Shown piece by piece: positions 8,734-15,555 of a DNA stretch of 64,000 nt (within the stretch, counting starts at the first letter, position 1; every line of letters starts with the position of its first letter). A model generated the notes under the pieces. That model saw only the letters and a list, made by a program, of their open reading frames with translations, made no database searches and was not told where the DNA came from. The stretch is from positions 2,232,001 through 2,296,000 of the forward strand of contig NZ_BAAAYL010000001.1 of assembly GCF_039536205.1 (NCBI RefSeq), written 5' to 3'. Both the position numbers and the translations under genes were made by a program. This DNA is from Streptomyces sannanensis. Lineage in GTDB: Bacteria > Actinomycetota > Actinomycetes > Streptomycetales > Streptomycetaceae.

Positions 8734-9389
8734 GCTGCGGCCTCCTTGTGGGCGAGCTGCATGAGGTGCCAGCCGAAGCCGATGTCGCCGTTGGTCTCCT
8801 CCACGAACTTGGCGTGGATCTGACCGAGGGCTTCGACCTCTTCGGCGGTGATCCGTACGCGGGTGGAGGACCACTGGAGGTAGCCCCACTGGAGGTAGTC
8901 GACGGTGGCCTTCTCGCCGGTGCCCGCGCCGTCGGACGGGAGGTCGAGGAGGTCAGGCAGGTCGCCGTCGTCGAGGAGTGCGTCGAGGGCGTCCTGGTCG
9001 TAGCCGGTGCCGTCGAGGTCGGGGAGTTCGGCGAGGATGTCGGCGAGCAGCGCGGTGTCGTACCCGGCGAGGTCGGAGGTGCGGTTGTCGACGACGACGA
9101 TGCGGGCGGCGGCTTCGTCATCGACGTCGACCCAGGTGACTGCGATCTGGTCCCAGCCGAGTTCGAGTGCGGACTTGAAGGTGTGGTTGCCGGCCAGGAT
9201 CTCGTTCGGTCGGCTGGTGAGAGTGCCGCGGTTGACAACGATGGCCCGGTACTGGCCGTTGGTGTTGAGCGACTCGCAGATCGCGGCGAGGTCGCCGGTG
9301 CGGGGGTTGCGGTGGTACGGGGTGAGGTCGCCGATCGGAACGGCCAAATCAGCGAGGGACGGCGGGATACGGGTAGTGCTGTCGGACAC
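8730..9389 (-). CDS. ParB N-terminal-domain protein
   Basis: 219 residues. The ParB-like fold spans about 10-110 (VPIGDLTPYHRNPRTGDL, then NEILAGNHTFKSALELGW); the usual GxxR box is changed to AGNH. The middle is acidic (DALLDDGDLPDLLDLP), and the C-terminus contains ITAEEVEALGQIHAKFVEE. No helix-turn-helix is evident, so it is not a classical partition ParB. The GTG at 9389 has GGAGG 11 bases upstream. It overlaps the fusion protein gene by four bases; the two probably work together. Confidence 0.72.
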   Translation of the reverse strand: MSDSTTRIPPSLADLAVPIGDLTPYHRNPRTGDLAAICESLNTNGQYRAIVVNRGTLTSRPNEILAGNHTFKSALELGWDQIAVTWVDVDDEAAARIVVVDNRTSDLAGYDTALLADILAELPDLDGTGYDQDALDALLDDGDLPDLLDLPSDGAGTGEKATVDYLQWGYLQWSSTRVRITAEEVEALGQIHAKFVEETNGDIGFGWHLMQLAHKEAAA

Positions 9390-9511
9390 GCCCTGTGCCT
9401 CCGTGCGGTGCGCCCCCGCGCCCGTCCGACAGCGTAGATGATTGCAGCGTGTTGTGTCTGACACGGCGTCCGCCATCTGGTTCCGATGGCGGACGCCGTG
9501 TCCGGGGCGTG

Positions 9512-9784
9512 TCATACCTGCTGGTCGTCGGGGTTGCTGTGTTTCTTCACCACGTCGGACAGCAGCGGCGGAGTGCCGTCAGGGCGGGGGCTGGTCGCCC
9601 ACTCGCTGTAGTAGATCGCGGCGAGCAGTCCGACGGCGTGGCGTACGGCGTCGGACGTGGTGCAGCCGCTGTGCAGGATCACCCCGAGGTCGTCGGACAG
9701 GGTCTTGTCGACGCGGACGCTCACCCGTGTACCGGGGGCCGGCGTGGGTTGCTTCTGGGTGCGGGTAGGGTTCGGCTCAGCCAT
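9512..9784 (-). CDS. Ribbon-helix-helix-like small DNA-binding protein
   Basis: 90 residues. After a proline/threonine-rich lead, RVSVRVDKTLSDDLGVIL followed by TSDAVRHAVGLLAAIYYSE matches the beta strand plus two helices of ribbon-helix-helix regulators, which bind DNA as dimers through the strand pair. The ATG at 9784 is preceded by GGAGAG. It sits 120 bases upstream of the ParB-domain genes, on the same strand, and may be the local repressor. Family assignment is from pattern only. Confidence 0.55.
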   Translation of the reverse strand: MAEPNPTRTQKQPTPAPGTRVSVRVDKTLSDDLGVILHSGCTTSDAVRHAVGLLAAIYYSEWATSPRPDGTPPLLSDVVKKHSNPDDQQV

Positions 9785-9917
9785 GGGGAGTGCACTCTCC
9801 TCATCGGTCAGGGCCCCGGCCGGAGCTGCTATCTCCAGGCTTGGGGCCCGCTTGTGTATGGGGTTGTGGTTCGACGCTATCGGCCAGGCGGTCAACACGC
9901 TGACCGATGCGACGGGT

Positions 9918-10322
9918 TCATATGCGGTGGCTTGTCCGCCACACCATTCCGGATGGCTCGTGGCAGTGCCACTTCAACGTGGTGGCGTGAGGGGCTGGCC
10001 AGGAGCACCGAACGATCCGGAAGCGGTGGATGCGCCACGAGCTGCACCGAGACTCCGAGCCCGGGTTGCGAAGCTCGGCGGCCGTGGCGCGGTCGTGCCG
10101 GTGGGACGACCAGCCGCGGACGCACTGATACGTCTCGAGTGCGGTACGCGTCCGGAGGAGTTCCATGTGCTGCTTGTTCAGGGCCTCGGTCAGGCGTTCA
10201 CGCTCGGCCGCCATCTGACGCGCCTCTTTGGCCAGCAGGTCGGCTTCCTCGGGTAGGAGTGCGCCGCGGCGGGCTCGGTCGATGAGGTGGAGGAGCTGCT
10301 CGGGGGTGAGCGGCGTGGTCAT
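9918..10322 (-). CDS. Hypothetical helical protein of a small-gene cluster
   Basis: 134 residues. Residues 1-65 form a helical, heptad-like stretch (LLHLIDRARRGALLPEEADL, then RQMAAERERLTEALNKQHME), typical of small Streptomyces phage proteins. From residue about 70 the protein turns cysteine-, histidine- and arginine-rich, which may be a short structural tail or a damaged end. Its ATG overlaps the stop of the upstream 63-residue membrane protein (ATGA), so it is the last gene of an overlapping run. Confidence 0.55.
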   Translation of the reverse strand: MTTPLTPEQLLHLIDRARRGALLPEEADLLAKEARQMAAERERLTEALNKQHMELLRTRTALETYQCVRGWSSHRHDRATAAELRNPGSESRCSSWRIHRFRIVRCSWPAPHATTLKWHCHEPSGMVWRTSHRI

Positions 10323-10510
10323 GCTGCATGGTCCTCTCCGACGTCGTGCCAGCCTTGCAGGAGGGCGCCGTGTTCAAGGGCTGCCTCGTCCTTCGCGACA
10401 GTGCCGGCTGTGTGGCGGCGCCCGTCAGCAGCGAGGACCCAGGGCAGTGCGAGCAGGGCAACGAAGTAGAGCAACGGTAGGCCGGCGCCGACGATGCGAG
10501 CGGTTTTCAT
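10319..10510 (-). CDS. Small membrane protein, 63 residues
   Basis: Starts MKTARIVGAGLPLLYFVALL: a short basic end then one membrane segment (residues 5-27), followed by a soluble tail with acidic and alanine residues. GCAGGAGA lies upstream of the ATG at 10510. The ATG overlaps the stop of the zinc-ribbon gene (ATGA) and its own stop overlaps the next ATG. No family recognised. Confidence 0.6.
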   Translation of the reverse strand: MKTARIVGAGLPLLYFVALLALPWVLAADGRRHTAGTVAKDEAALEHGALLQGWHDVGEDHAA

Positions 10511-10701
10511 CGCGTCTCCTGCGAGCGGCAGTTGGGGCATTCGTGGCGGACGTCGGGGAGGGTGCGGCCTTCGACGACGGCGAGGATCTCGGCCTCGTTG
10601 GCGTCGCGGAGTTTCTGCCCGCAGCCGTTGCAGGGGCGCTTGATCCGGTAGGTGGTGCCGTCGGCATGGCGGCGCGGCGGCGTGTCCGTGCGGCTGGTCA
10701 T
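10507..10701 (-). CDS. Small zinc-ribbon protein
   Basis: 64 residues. Two cysteine pairs, CNGCG and CPNC, about 28 residues apart, form a predicted zinc ribbon. The intervening stretch (KLRDANEAEILAVVEGRTL) resembles small Streptomyces phage zinc-finger proteins. The ATG at 10701 was preferred over an upstream TTG (10713) because TTGGAG lies seven bases before it. Part of the overlapping small-gene run. Confidence 0.6.
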   Translation of the reverse strand: MTSRTDTPPRRHADGTTYRIKRPCNGCGQKLRDANEAEILAVVEGRTLPDVRHECPNCRSQETR

Positions 10702-10729
10702 GAGCTTCTCCAAGAGGGTGTGGTGCCGG

Positions 10730-10927
10730 TCAGGCGCGGGAGCGCCGGTTGTCCCAGCGGGCCAGCGTCGCGGCGGCTGGGAGTGGGCTGATGAGGATCA
10801 GCAGGGCGCCGAGGTAGAGCTCGAAGGCGTCGAGAACGAAGAGGATCCACAGGAGGATGGTGAAGGCCGCCGCGAGGGCGGCGGCCGTCAGGTAGAGCGC
10901 GGTGCGCAACGCCGGTTGGTAGGTCAC
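10730..10927 (-). CDS. Small two-pass membrane protein, 65 residues
   Basis: Two hydrophobic helices (about 9-32 and 36-52) joined by an acidic turn (VLDAFELY), ending in a basic tail (RWDNRRSRA). The GTG at 10927 overlaps the stop of the cysteine-rich 45-residue gene in a GTGA junction, which fixes the start. Size and hairpin topology resemble small holins, but this cluster is not next to a lysin gene, so function is open. Confidence 0.6.
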   Translation of the reverse strand: MTYQPALRTALYLTAAALAAAFTILLWILFVLDAFELYLGALLILISPLPAAATLARWDNRRSRA

Positions 10928-11061
10928 CTGTTGTTGCATCCGCATATGCCGGTGGGCATGCACCAGCTGTTGCAGCCGTCGCACCACTCGGCGCCGGGTA
11001 CCGGCGGGATGCGCCGCGGGGAGGTGTCGTCGTCCGGCTTGGTGGCGGTCGTGGTGGTCAT
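10924..11061 (-). CDS. Cysteine-rich microprotein, 45 residues
   Basis: Runs from ATG at 11061 (AGGAGA upstream, and overlapping the previous gene stop) to TGA at 10924. After a threonine/proline-rich lead the end is packed with cysteines: EWCDGCNSWCMPTGICGCNN, six in the last 20 residues. This suggests a compact zinc-binding or disulphide-knotted module. Both junctions overlap neighbours by four bases, strong evidence that it is translated. Confidence 0.6.
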   Translation of the reverse strand: MTTTTATKPDDDTSPRRIPPVPGAEWCDGCNSWCMPTGICGCNNR

Positions 11062-11306
11062 GCTGCGTGGGTCTCCTGGTGGTTGCGGTAAGGCGCGCCG
11101 ATGGCGTCGGCGAGCTGGACGTAGTGACGTGCGGCCTCGTCAGGCGGGGTGGGCGTCAGCTGTCTGGGCTGACCAGTCCGCCTGGGCCTGTAGGGCGGGG
11201 TGCGCCTGCGCTGCTCGGCGAGGAGCTTGTTGAGGGGCCCGTACCGCTCTTCGAGGAGCTGTCGGTACAGCTCGGGGTCGACGGCGCTGGAAGTCTCGTA
11301 CTGCAC
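11058..11306 (-). CDS. Hypothetical protein of the small-gene cluster, 82 residues
   Basis: Starts at GTG 11306 with GGAAGGAAA upstream. Contains DPELYRQLLEERYGPLNKLLAEQ, then a basic proline-rich linker and DEAARHYVQLADAIGAP. Helical, soluble, no family recognised. First gene of the run that continues through the cysteine-rich, membrane, zinc-ribbon and helical genes. The strong hairpin at 11329-11369 stands just upstream of its ribosome-binding site. Confidence 0.58.
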   Translation of the reverse strand: MQYETSSAVDPELYRQLLEERYGPLNKLLAEQRRRTPPYRPRRTGQPRQLTPTPPDEAARHYVQLADAIGAPYRNHQETHAA

Positions 11307-11328
11307 AGGTGGGTTTCCTTCCGTGAAT

Positions 11329-11369
11329 GGCCGACCCGCCGCCGCTGACGGACGCGGGGCGGGTCGGCC
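11329..11369. terminator. Strong hairpin between small prophage genes
   Basis: GGCCGACCCGCC (11329-11340) pairs perfectly with GGCGGGTCGGCC (11358-11369) around a 17-base GC-rich loop. It lies between the 47-residue gene upstream and the GTG-initiated gene at 11306. No T-run follows, so it may be a terminator of the GC-rich Streptomyces kind, a processing site or a leader structure. Confidence 0.5.
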
Positions 11370-11545
11370 GGATGCGGGTGCTGCCCTCGGTGCTCCGCAT
11401 CGGGCGGGGCCGGCGTCTGGCGGGCAGGGCGCGGGGGATTCGTCCACCCGCCAGACACCGGAGGGGTGCCGCATTCCACGGCTTGATCGAGCTCAGCTGA
11501 ATCCGATCAACTGAGGTGGACAGTAGCACGCTTGACTGTTCTGAT

Positions 11546-11689
11546 CTATCTTTCGGTGCCTGAGTCGACCTCGAGAAGCGGCGTTCCACACGGGTCAGGC
11601 TCCGGGAACAGGGCGTCTTGCTGCGGGGGCTGCATGTGCCCGTAGGCACTCGGAGGTACGTCCAGCCAGGTGAGCTGGGGATCGGTCAC
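11546..11689 (-). CDS. Small acidic protein, 47 residues
   Basis: GTG at 11689 preceded by AAGGGAGA, stop TAG at 11546-11548. The product starts MTDPQLTWLDVPPSAYGHMQ and is proline-rich with an acidic end (FPEPDPCGTPLLEVDSG). Codon use fits the strand. It follows the helix-turn-helix ParB gene by 53 bases in the same direction, so probably shares its transcript. No family recognised. Confidence 0.55.
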   Translation of the reverse strand: MTDPQLTWLDVPPSAYGHMQPPQQDALFPEPDPCGTPLLEVDSGTER

Positions 11690-11742
11690 GGTGTTCTCCC
11701 TTGAAGGGGCCGGGCGCCGTGCGACGCCCGGCCGATGGTTGG

Positions 11743-12657
11743 TCAGGCTGCGGCTATGGCCCGCTCGTTGACGACGATCTCGCGGGCCTCGGCGTGCGCC
11801 TTGGCCTGGCGGAGGTTGAAGCGGGCCTTCTGTACGGTGTCGGCCACACGTCCCAACTGGTCCAGTCGAGAGCCGACTTCGCCTTCCAGCGCGAGGGCGA
11901 GCTCTGCCGGGTCGGCCTTGACGATCCGCTCAAGGAGGCCACAGATGCGCTCGATGCCGTCGAGGGTGTTCTTCGTTGCAGTCTGGGTGCGGGCGCGCTC
12001 CGCGCGCTCCTCCGGACTCATGTCCTCGACGATCAGCAGGACCTCTTGATTCTGCTGCTGCTTGAGGGCGTAGGCGAAGTGCACCAGTTCGTTGTCGCCA
12101 TGGAAGTCGCCCCGAGTCCACTTGGCGAGGACGGCGCGCTGGTTGCCGGGGGTGAGCCGGGAGATCTGGACGGCCGCCTGGGTGCCGATGTTGCCCGCGT
12201 TGACCTGCTCGGCGACCTCGTCGGTGAGGTTGAGCAGGGCGAGGCGGAGCCGGATGTACTGGACGGTCTTGCCGAAGTCGGCGGCGACGGTCTCTTCGGT
12301 GGCATCTTCCTCCTCATCGAGGATGCGCTGGTAGCCGCGGGCTTCTTCGAGCGGGAGCATGTCGGCACGGTTGACGTTCTCCGACATGGACCGCTTGAAG
12401 GCCTTGAGGTCATCGGCCTCGTCGACGATGCGGGCCTCGATGGTGATGGCGTCGATCAACTGGTGGGCGCGCCAGCGGCGTTCGCCGGCGACGAGCTCGT
12501 AGCGATTGGTCTCGAGCTTGCGGACGACGACGGGCTGCATGAGGCCGTACTGCTGGATGGAGGCGGCGAGCTCCCGAAGGGCGTCCTCGTCGAAGTATTC
12601 GCGAGGCTGGTTCTCGTTGCGGACAACGTGGGCCATCTTCAGGGTCTTGTTGATCAC
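11743..12657 (-). CDS. parB: ParB-family partition-like DNA-binding protein
   Basis: 304 residues. The ParB/Noc core is clear: NQPREYFDEDALRELAASI, then LMQPVVVRKLETNRYELVAGE followed by RRWRA, then SENVNRADMLPLEEARGY and a helix-turn-helix region (ETVAADFGKTVQYIRLRLAL). A long helical C-terminus follows. Such proteins bind a centromere-like site and partition or regulate plasmid-like elements. No ParA ATPase is seen in the window. The GTG at 12657 follows GGAG at good spacing; a TTG four codons upstream is the alternative. An AT-rich promoter-like stretch (TAAAATAT) lies near 12710. Confidence 0.8.
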   Translation of the reverse strand: MINKTLKMAHVVRNENQPREYFDEDALRELAASIQQYGLMQPVVVRKLETNRYELVAGERRWRAHQLIDAITIEARIVDEADDLKAFKRSMSENVNRADMLPLEEARGYQRILDEEEDATEETVAADFGKTVQYIRLRLALLNLTDEVAEQVNAGNIGTQAAVQISRLTPGNQRAVLAKWTRGDFHGDNELVHFAYALKQQQNQEVLLIVEDMSPEERAERARTQTATKNTLDGIERICGLLERIVKADPAELALALEGEVGSRLDQLGRVADTVQKARFNLRQAKAHAEAREIVVNERAIAAA

Positions 12658-12724
12658 CGCTCGCTCCAAGAGGGTTTTCCGGTGGGGGCTTTCCCCTCAC
12701 CTCCTGGTTATATTTTATGGCAAT

Positions 12725-12800
12725 CGGGTTGCAGGAGCAACCCGTACGTGAGGAATTTCCGCAGGCCAAACGCCTGCGCCCCTCCAGAGGGAGGGGCGCA
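12725..12800. repeat. Three consecutive hairpins upstream of parB
   Basis: CGGGTTGC-AGGA-GCAACCCG (12725-12744), GCAGG...CCTGC (12761-12776) and TGCGCCCCTCC-AGAG-GGAGGGGCGCA (12775-12800). The last is the obvious terminator for the 54-residue gene that ends at 12816. The others stand just ahead of the parB promoter-like region and could be ParB-binding or leader structures. Confidence 0.6.
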
Positions 12801-12815
12801 CAGGTACGTTTCAGA

Positions 12816-12980
12816 TCAGGCAGCAGAGAGGATCGCCGTCGGCCTGGGCTCTATGACATCACTGGCAGGCAGTAGAGCGAGCACGCACACCACGTCGCGC
12901 ACAGCACCCTCGACGGCCAGCGTGCGCCCAGCCTCCTCCGCCGCGCGAGCGGCCGCCAGGACTGCCTCGATGTCAACCAC
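12816..12980 (-). CDS. Small hypothetical protein, 54 residues
   Basis: GTG at 12980 with GGGGAGGG upstream; stop TGA at 12816-12818, followed by an 11-base-arm hairpin that looks like its terminator. The product starts VVDIEAVLAAARAAEEAGRT and continues as an amphipathic helix pair (VEGAVRDVVCVLALLPAS). Good codon bias. No family recognised; the location beside parB and the regulator suggests a control function at most. Confidence 0.5.
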   Translation of the reverse strand: MVDIEAVLAAARAAEEAGRTLAVEGAVRDVVCVLALLPASDVIEPRPTAILSAA

Positions 12981-13164
12981 AGAGCCCTCCCCTTGCAGCA
13001 GGCCGTGGTCAGCCCGACCTGGGCACGAACCTGCATAAGATCGTTACGCGACCGTCGCCTCATACCCCCACCAATGCGGTACGCGTCCGGCGTCATGTTT
13101 CACGTGGGTAATTACTCATGTCAACTCTGTGACCTCTGGAGCCGTGCAGGTCAGGGCCTGTCAG

Positions 13165-14160
13165 TCACGATTTGTAGCCGTCTGTAAGCGGCGACGGGAT
13201 AAGTCCTTCGGCTGTGGCCCAGCACGCGAGTTGCAGGTTCGTCTCCAGGCCAAGCTCGCCCCTGAGGTCCTTCTGCGCCGTCGTCAAGGTGCTCTGGGAC
13301 ATGCCCAGCCTCCTGCAAACCTCGGCCTGGGTGCGGCCGGCACCGAGCTCACGCAGGATCGCCAGCTGGGTCGGGGTCACGATCTGGTCGGCGCCGACCG
13401 CAGGTGTGCTCGCCCAGTCGTCGGCTGTGTCCCAGTCGCGGTCGAAGTCAGCGGCGATGAGCCTCACGAGGAACGGATCTGTGATCAATCGCGGTCCCGC
13501 CTTCTCCGCCCTGGCGGGGTCCCCTTCATCCGTGACGAGCGCGTACGTACGGTCGAAGATGAGGCACTTGGCAAACGGACGGGTCAGCGTGCGTACGTGC
13601 GAGCCAGCCGCCAACATCGCGTCGACATGTTCGCGGGTTGCCGCATCCCGGCGAGCCACGCTGGGGTACAGGTGGCACACACGAACGCCGCGGTTGATGA
13701 CCTCTAAGTCCCGCTCCATGACGCGCTCCAGCTGCTCGGCCTTGCGCTGGCCCGGCTGGGCGACGAGGACTTCAGTGCGTACCTCCTGCAGCAGTCCGTT
13801 GATCCGGGCGTTCGCCGCGTCCGGGGTGGGCAGGTACTCGTAAGCGGGGCCGCTGACTTGCTGAGTCGCGTCGAAGGCGGGGGCAAGAGTCTCAGCGAGA
13901 GACTCGAGGTCCTCAGCCTGCTGGGCGAGCTTGGCCACGACATGAATCACGTGGTTGGACATGTTGCGCTGCACCACTCTGGGGTCAACGGGCGTGCACC
14001 AGTCGGTCATGGGGCTCTTGTCGAGCAAGCCGAGTTGCAGAAGGAGGCGGGCGTTGGGCTCGTCCACATGGATCCCGCCCTCAGCCAGGGCCCTGTGGTA
14101 GGCGGCCTCCAAGGCCTTCAGCAGAGGATCCTGCCCGCCGCGCTGTGGCAAGTTCAGCAT
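13165..14160 (-). CDS. LuxR-type helix-turn-helix regulator with PLD-like sensor domain
   Basis: 331 residues. The C-terminus (about 262-320) carries a LuxR/GerE-type DNA-binding region: VTPTQLAILRELGAGRTQAE, then VCRRLGMSQSTLTTAQKDL. The middle (about 115-245) resembles the phospholipase-D-like effector domain of TrmB-type regulators (EVRTEVLVAQPG ... RGVRVCHLYPSVARRD ... KCLIFDRTYALVTDEGD). The N-terminal 100 residues are helical. It is transcribed away from the DIQW peptide gene, with an operator-like inverted repeat ten bases before its start. I infer that it senses a small ligand, possibly that peptide, and controls the divergent promoters and perhaps the element. Confidence 0.75.
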   Translation of the reverse strand: MLNLPQRGGQDPLLKALEAAYHRALAEGGIHVDEPNARLLLQLGLLDKSPMTDWCTPVDPRVVQRNMSNHVIHVVAKLAQQAEDLESLAETLAPAFDATQQVSGPAYEYLPTPDAANARINGLLQEVRTEVLVAQPGQRKAEQLERVMERDLEVINRGVRVCHLYPSVARRDAATREHVDAMLAAGSHVRTLTRPFAKCLIFDRTYALVTDEGDPARAEKAGPRLITDPFLVRLIAADFDRDWDTADDWASTPAVGADQIVTPTQLAILRELGAGRTQAEVCRRLGMSQSTLTTAQKDLRGELGLETNLQLACWATAEGLIPSPLTDGYKS

Positions 14161-14170
14161 GCGTACCCCC

Positions 14171-14211
14171 GGTTTCCGGTATTTCTGCCGATGTGATTTC
14201 TACCGGTAACC
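14171..14211. promoter_or_regulatory. Operator-like inverted repeat between regulator and peptide gene
   Basis: GGTTTCCGGTA (14171-14181) and TACCGGTAACC (14201-14211) match as inverted arms at 10 of 11 positions, 30 bases centre to centre (three helical turns). ATTTCTGCCG and ATTTCTACCG repeat directly inside. The site begins ten bases upstream of the regulator ATG, fitting autoregulation and control of the divergent gene. Confidence 0.5.
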
Positions 14212-14339
14212 AATCCGTTGATCACCGCAGTGTTCTGACGCACCATAGCTTGCGGGAGAGACAATAATCGTTCTCCAGTTCGAATCCCGTGGGGTGGTAG
14301 GGGACCCACCCACGTCACCGTTGAGCAGGAGAGAACCAC

Positions 14340-14540
14340 ATGTCGAAGCGCCTGACCCGCGCCGCCATGACCACCGCCGCACTCGCTGCCGCCGTCGCCC
14401 TGACGGCCGGCGTGGCGCACGCCGACGACATCCAGTGGCGCACCGCGCCGACCGCGACGACCGAACCCACCGCGCCCGCGAAGAGCACGACTTCGCCGAC
14501 GCCCGAGGCGAGCGCCACCAGCAGCGACATTCAGTGGTAG
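14340..14540 (+). CDS. Secreted DIQW peptide precursor
   Basis: 66 residues from ATG 14340, preceded by AGGAGAG. A textbook signal peptide (basic MSKRLTR, hydrophobic core, cleavage motif AHA at 26-28) would release a 38-residue peptide starting DDIQW and ending SSDIQW, so the same tetrapeptide marks both ends (30-33 and 63-66). The middle is threonine, proline and alanine-rich with no cysteine. It lies 179 bases from, and divergent to, the LuxR-type regulator. Small exported peptide plus adjacent regulator is the layout of peptide-signalling systems; the role here is inferred. Confidence 0.7.
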   Translation: MSKRLTRAAMTTAALAAAVALTAGVAHADDIQWRTAPTATTEPTAPAKSTTSPTPEASATSSDIQW

Positions 14541-14562
14541 GAACCCACCCGTGCGCCGACGG

Positions 14563-15519
14563 TCAGGACACCTGGCCGCCGGCGCTCTTCCATCGCAGCA
14601 CTACCCGACCGTCCTCGATGTGCCGGATGCCGCGCGCCGAAGCCTGATACACCTCGACTTGGTCGAGGAGCAGGTGACACAGGGCGCGTCGGGATTTCGC
14701 CGGCGCGCTGTTCCACCAGTTCACCAGGCCCGTGACGTCGTCGATCCCGCCAAGCGGGGCCGCTGCTACCTGCTCGGCGTAGCGGAGCGTCTGCCGAAGC
14801 TCCTTTTCGGCATCGTCGATCTTCTGGTTGGCCGCCTTGTAGGCGGCGCGGCCGAGCTCTTGCTTGGCGTAGTCCTCGGCAAGGTTGCCTCGCTGCTCTT
14901 CGAGTGCAGCAAGCCGATTCCGGACCTGCTCGGCCTCGGCTTCGATGCGGGCCTTCTCCTCCTGGAGCCGAAGCAACGCGCCGGGCCGTGCCAGCTCGCC
15001 AAGGACACGGGTGCCGACGTAGTCCTCGAGCAGATGGGCTGCGACACGGACCTTTCCGCAGCCGCCCTCCTCATCGGGTTGGCACCGGTAGCCGGGGGTG
15101 GAGCTATTGGAACGGGCGCCGACGAGGGCATGGCCGCACAGGCCACACGTCCCCAACAGTCCGCCAGTGAGCATGTAGTCGAAGTCGGGTGTGGTGCGCT
15201 CCGGGCGGCGCTGGCGCTTCCGCAGCTCCTCGAATTCTTCCGGCTCAATGATCCGCGGGAGGCCGGTTTCGTACAGCTCCCCCGTCTTGGGATCTTGGGC
15301 GAGCCCGGCGATCACCGGGTTGTCCAGCAGCCGGCCCAGAGACACGGGAGCCCATGCGCCGCCGAGCGTTCCCCGGTAGCCCTGGTCGTTCATCCACCTG
15401 GCGACCGCCGCCAGCGACTGGCCTTCACGGACACGGCTGGCTGCGAGCCTGATCACTTGTTTCTCGTCGTCGCGCAGGCGGGTGCGCGCCGAGTCATCGA
15501 ACCCGTAGAGCCGTGCCAT
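14563..15519 (-). CDS. Serine-recombinase-like protein lacking the catalytic domain
   Basis: 318 residues matching only the C-terminal half of large serine recombinases: a Recombinase-type domain (about 15-100: EKQVIRLAASRVREGQSLAA, ...DNPVIAGLAQ), a zinc ribbon (CGLCG ... CGKVRV, about 122-160) and a coiled coil (175-245). The roughly 150-residue resolvase domain with its catalytic serine is absent, and nothing upstream encodes it. Its own ATG (15519) with AAGGGG upstream suggests it is still translated. Either a truncated relic or a DNA-binding accessory factor. The active integrase of the element is the tyrosine enzyme. Confidence 0.7.
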   Translation of the reverse strand: MARLYGFDDSARTRLRDDEKQVIRLAASRVREGQSLAAVARWMNDQGYRGTLGGAWAPVSLGRLLDNPVIAGLAQDPKTGELYETGLPRIIEPEEFEELRKRQRRPERTTPDFDYMLTGGLLGTCGLCGHALVGARSNSSTPGYRCQPDEEGGCGKVRVAAHLLEDYVGTRVLGELARPGALLRLQEEKARIEAEAEQVRNRLAALEEQRGNLAEDYAKQELGRAAYKAANQKIDDAEKELRQTLRYAEQVAAAPLGGIDDVTGLVNWWNSAPAKSRRALCHLLLDQVEVYQASARGIRHIEDGRVVLRWKSAGGQVS

Positions 15520-15555
15520 CCATTACCCCTTGCCCCCCAAATCGAAGCGGGCCGT

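Noticed and set aside
11140..11649. Leftward frame of 169 codons covering the gap before the 82-residue gene
   Set aside because: It crosses a strong hairpin, has no family character and conflicts with two better-supported small genes with ribosome-binding sites.
14563..15519. A functional serine integrase for the element
   Set aside because: The catalytic resolvase domain is missing and a complete tyrosine integrase sits at the tRNA end.
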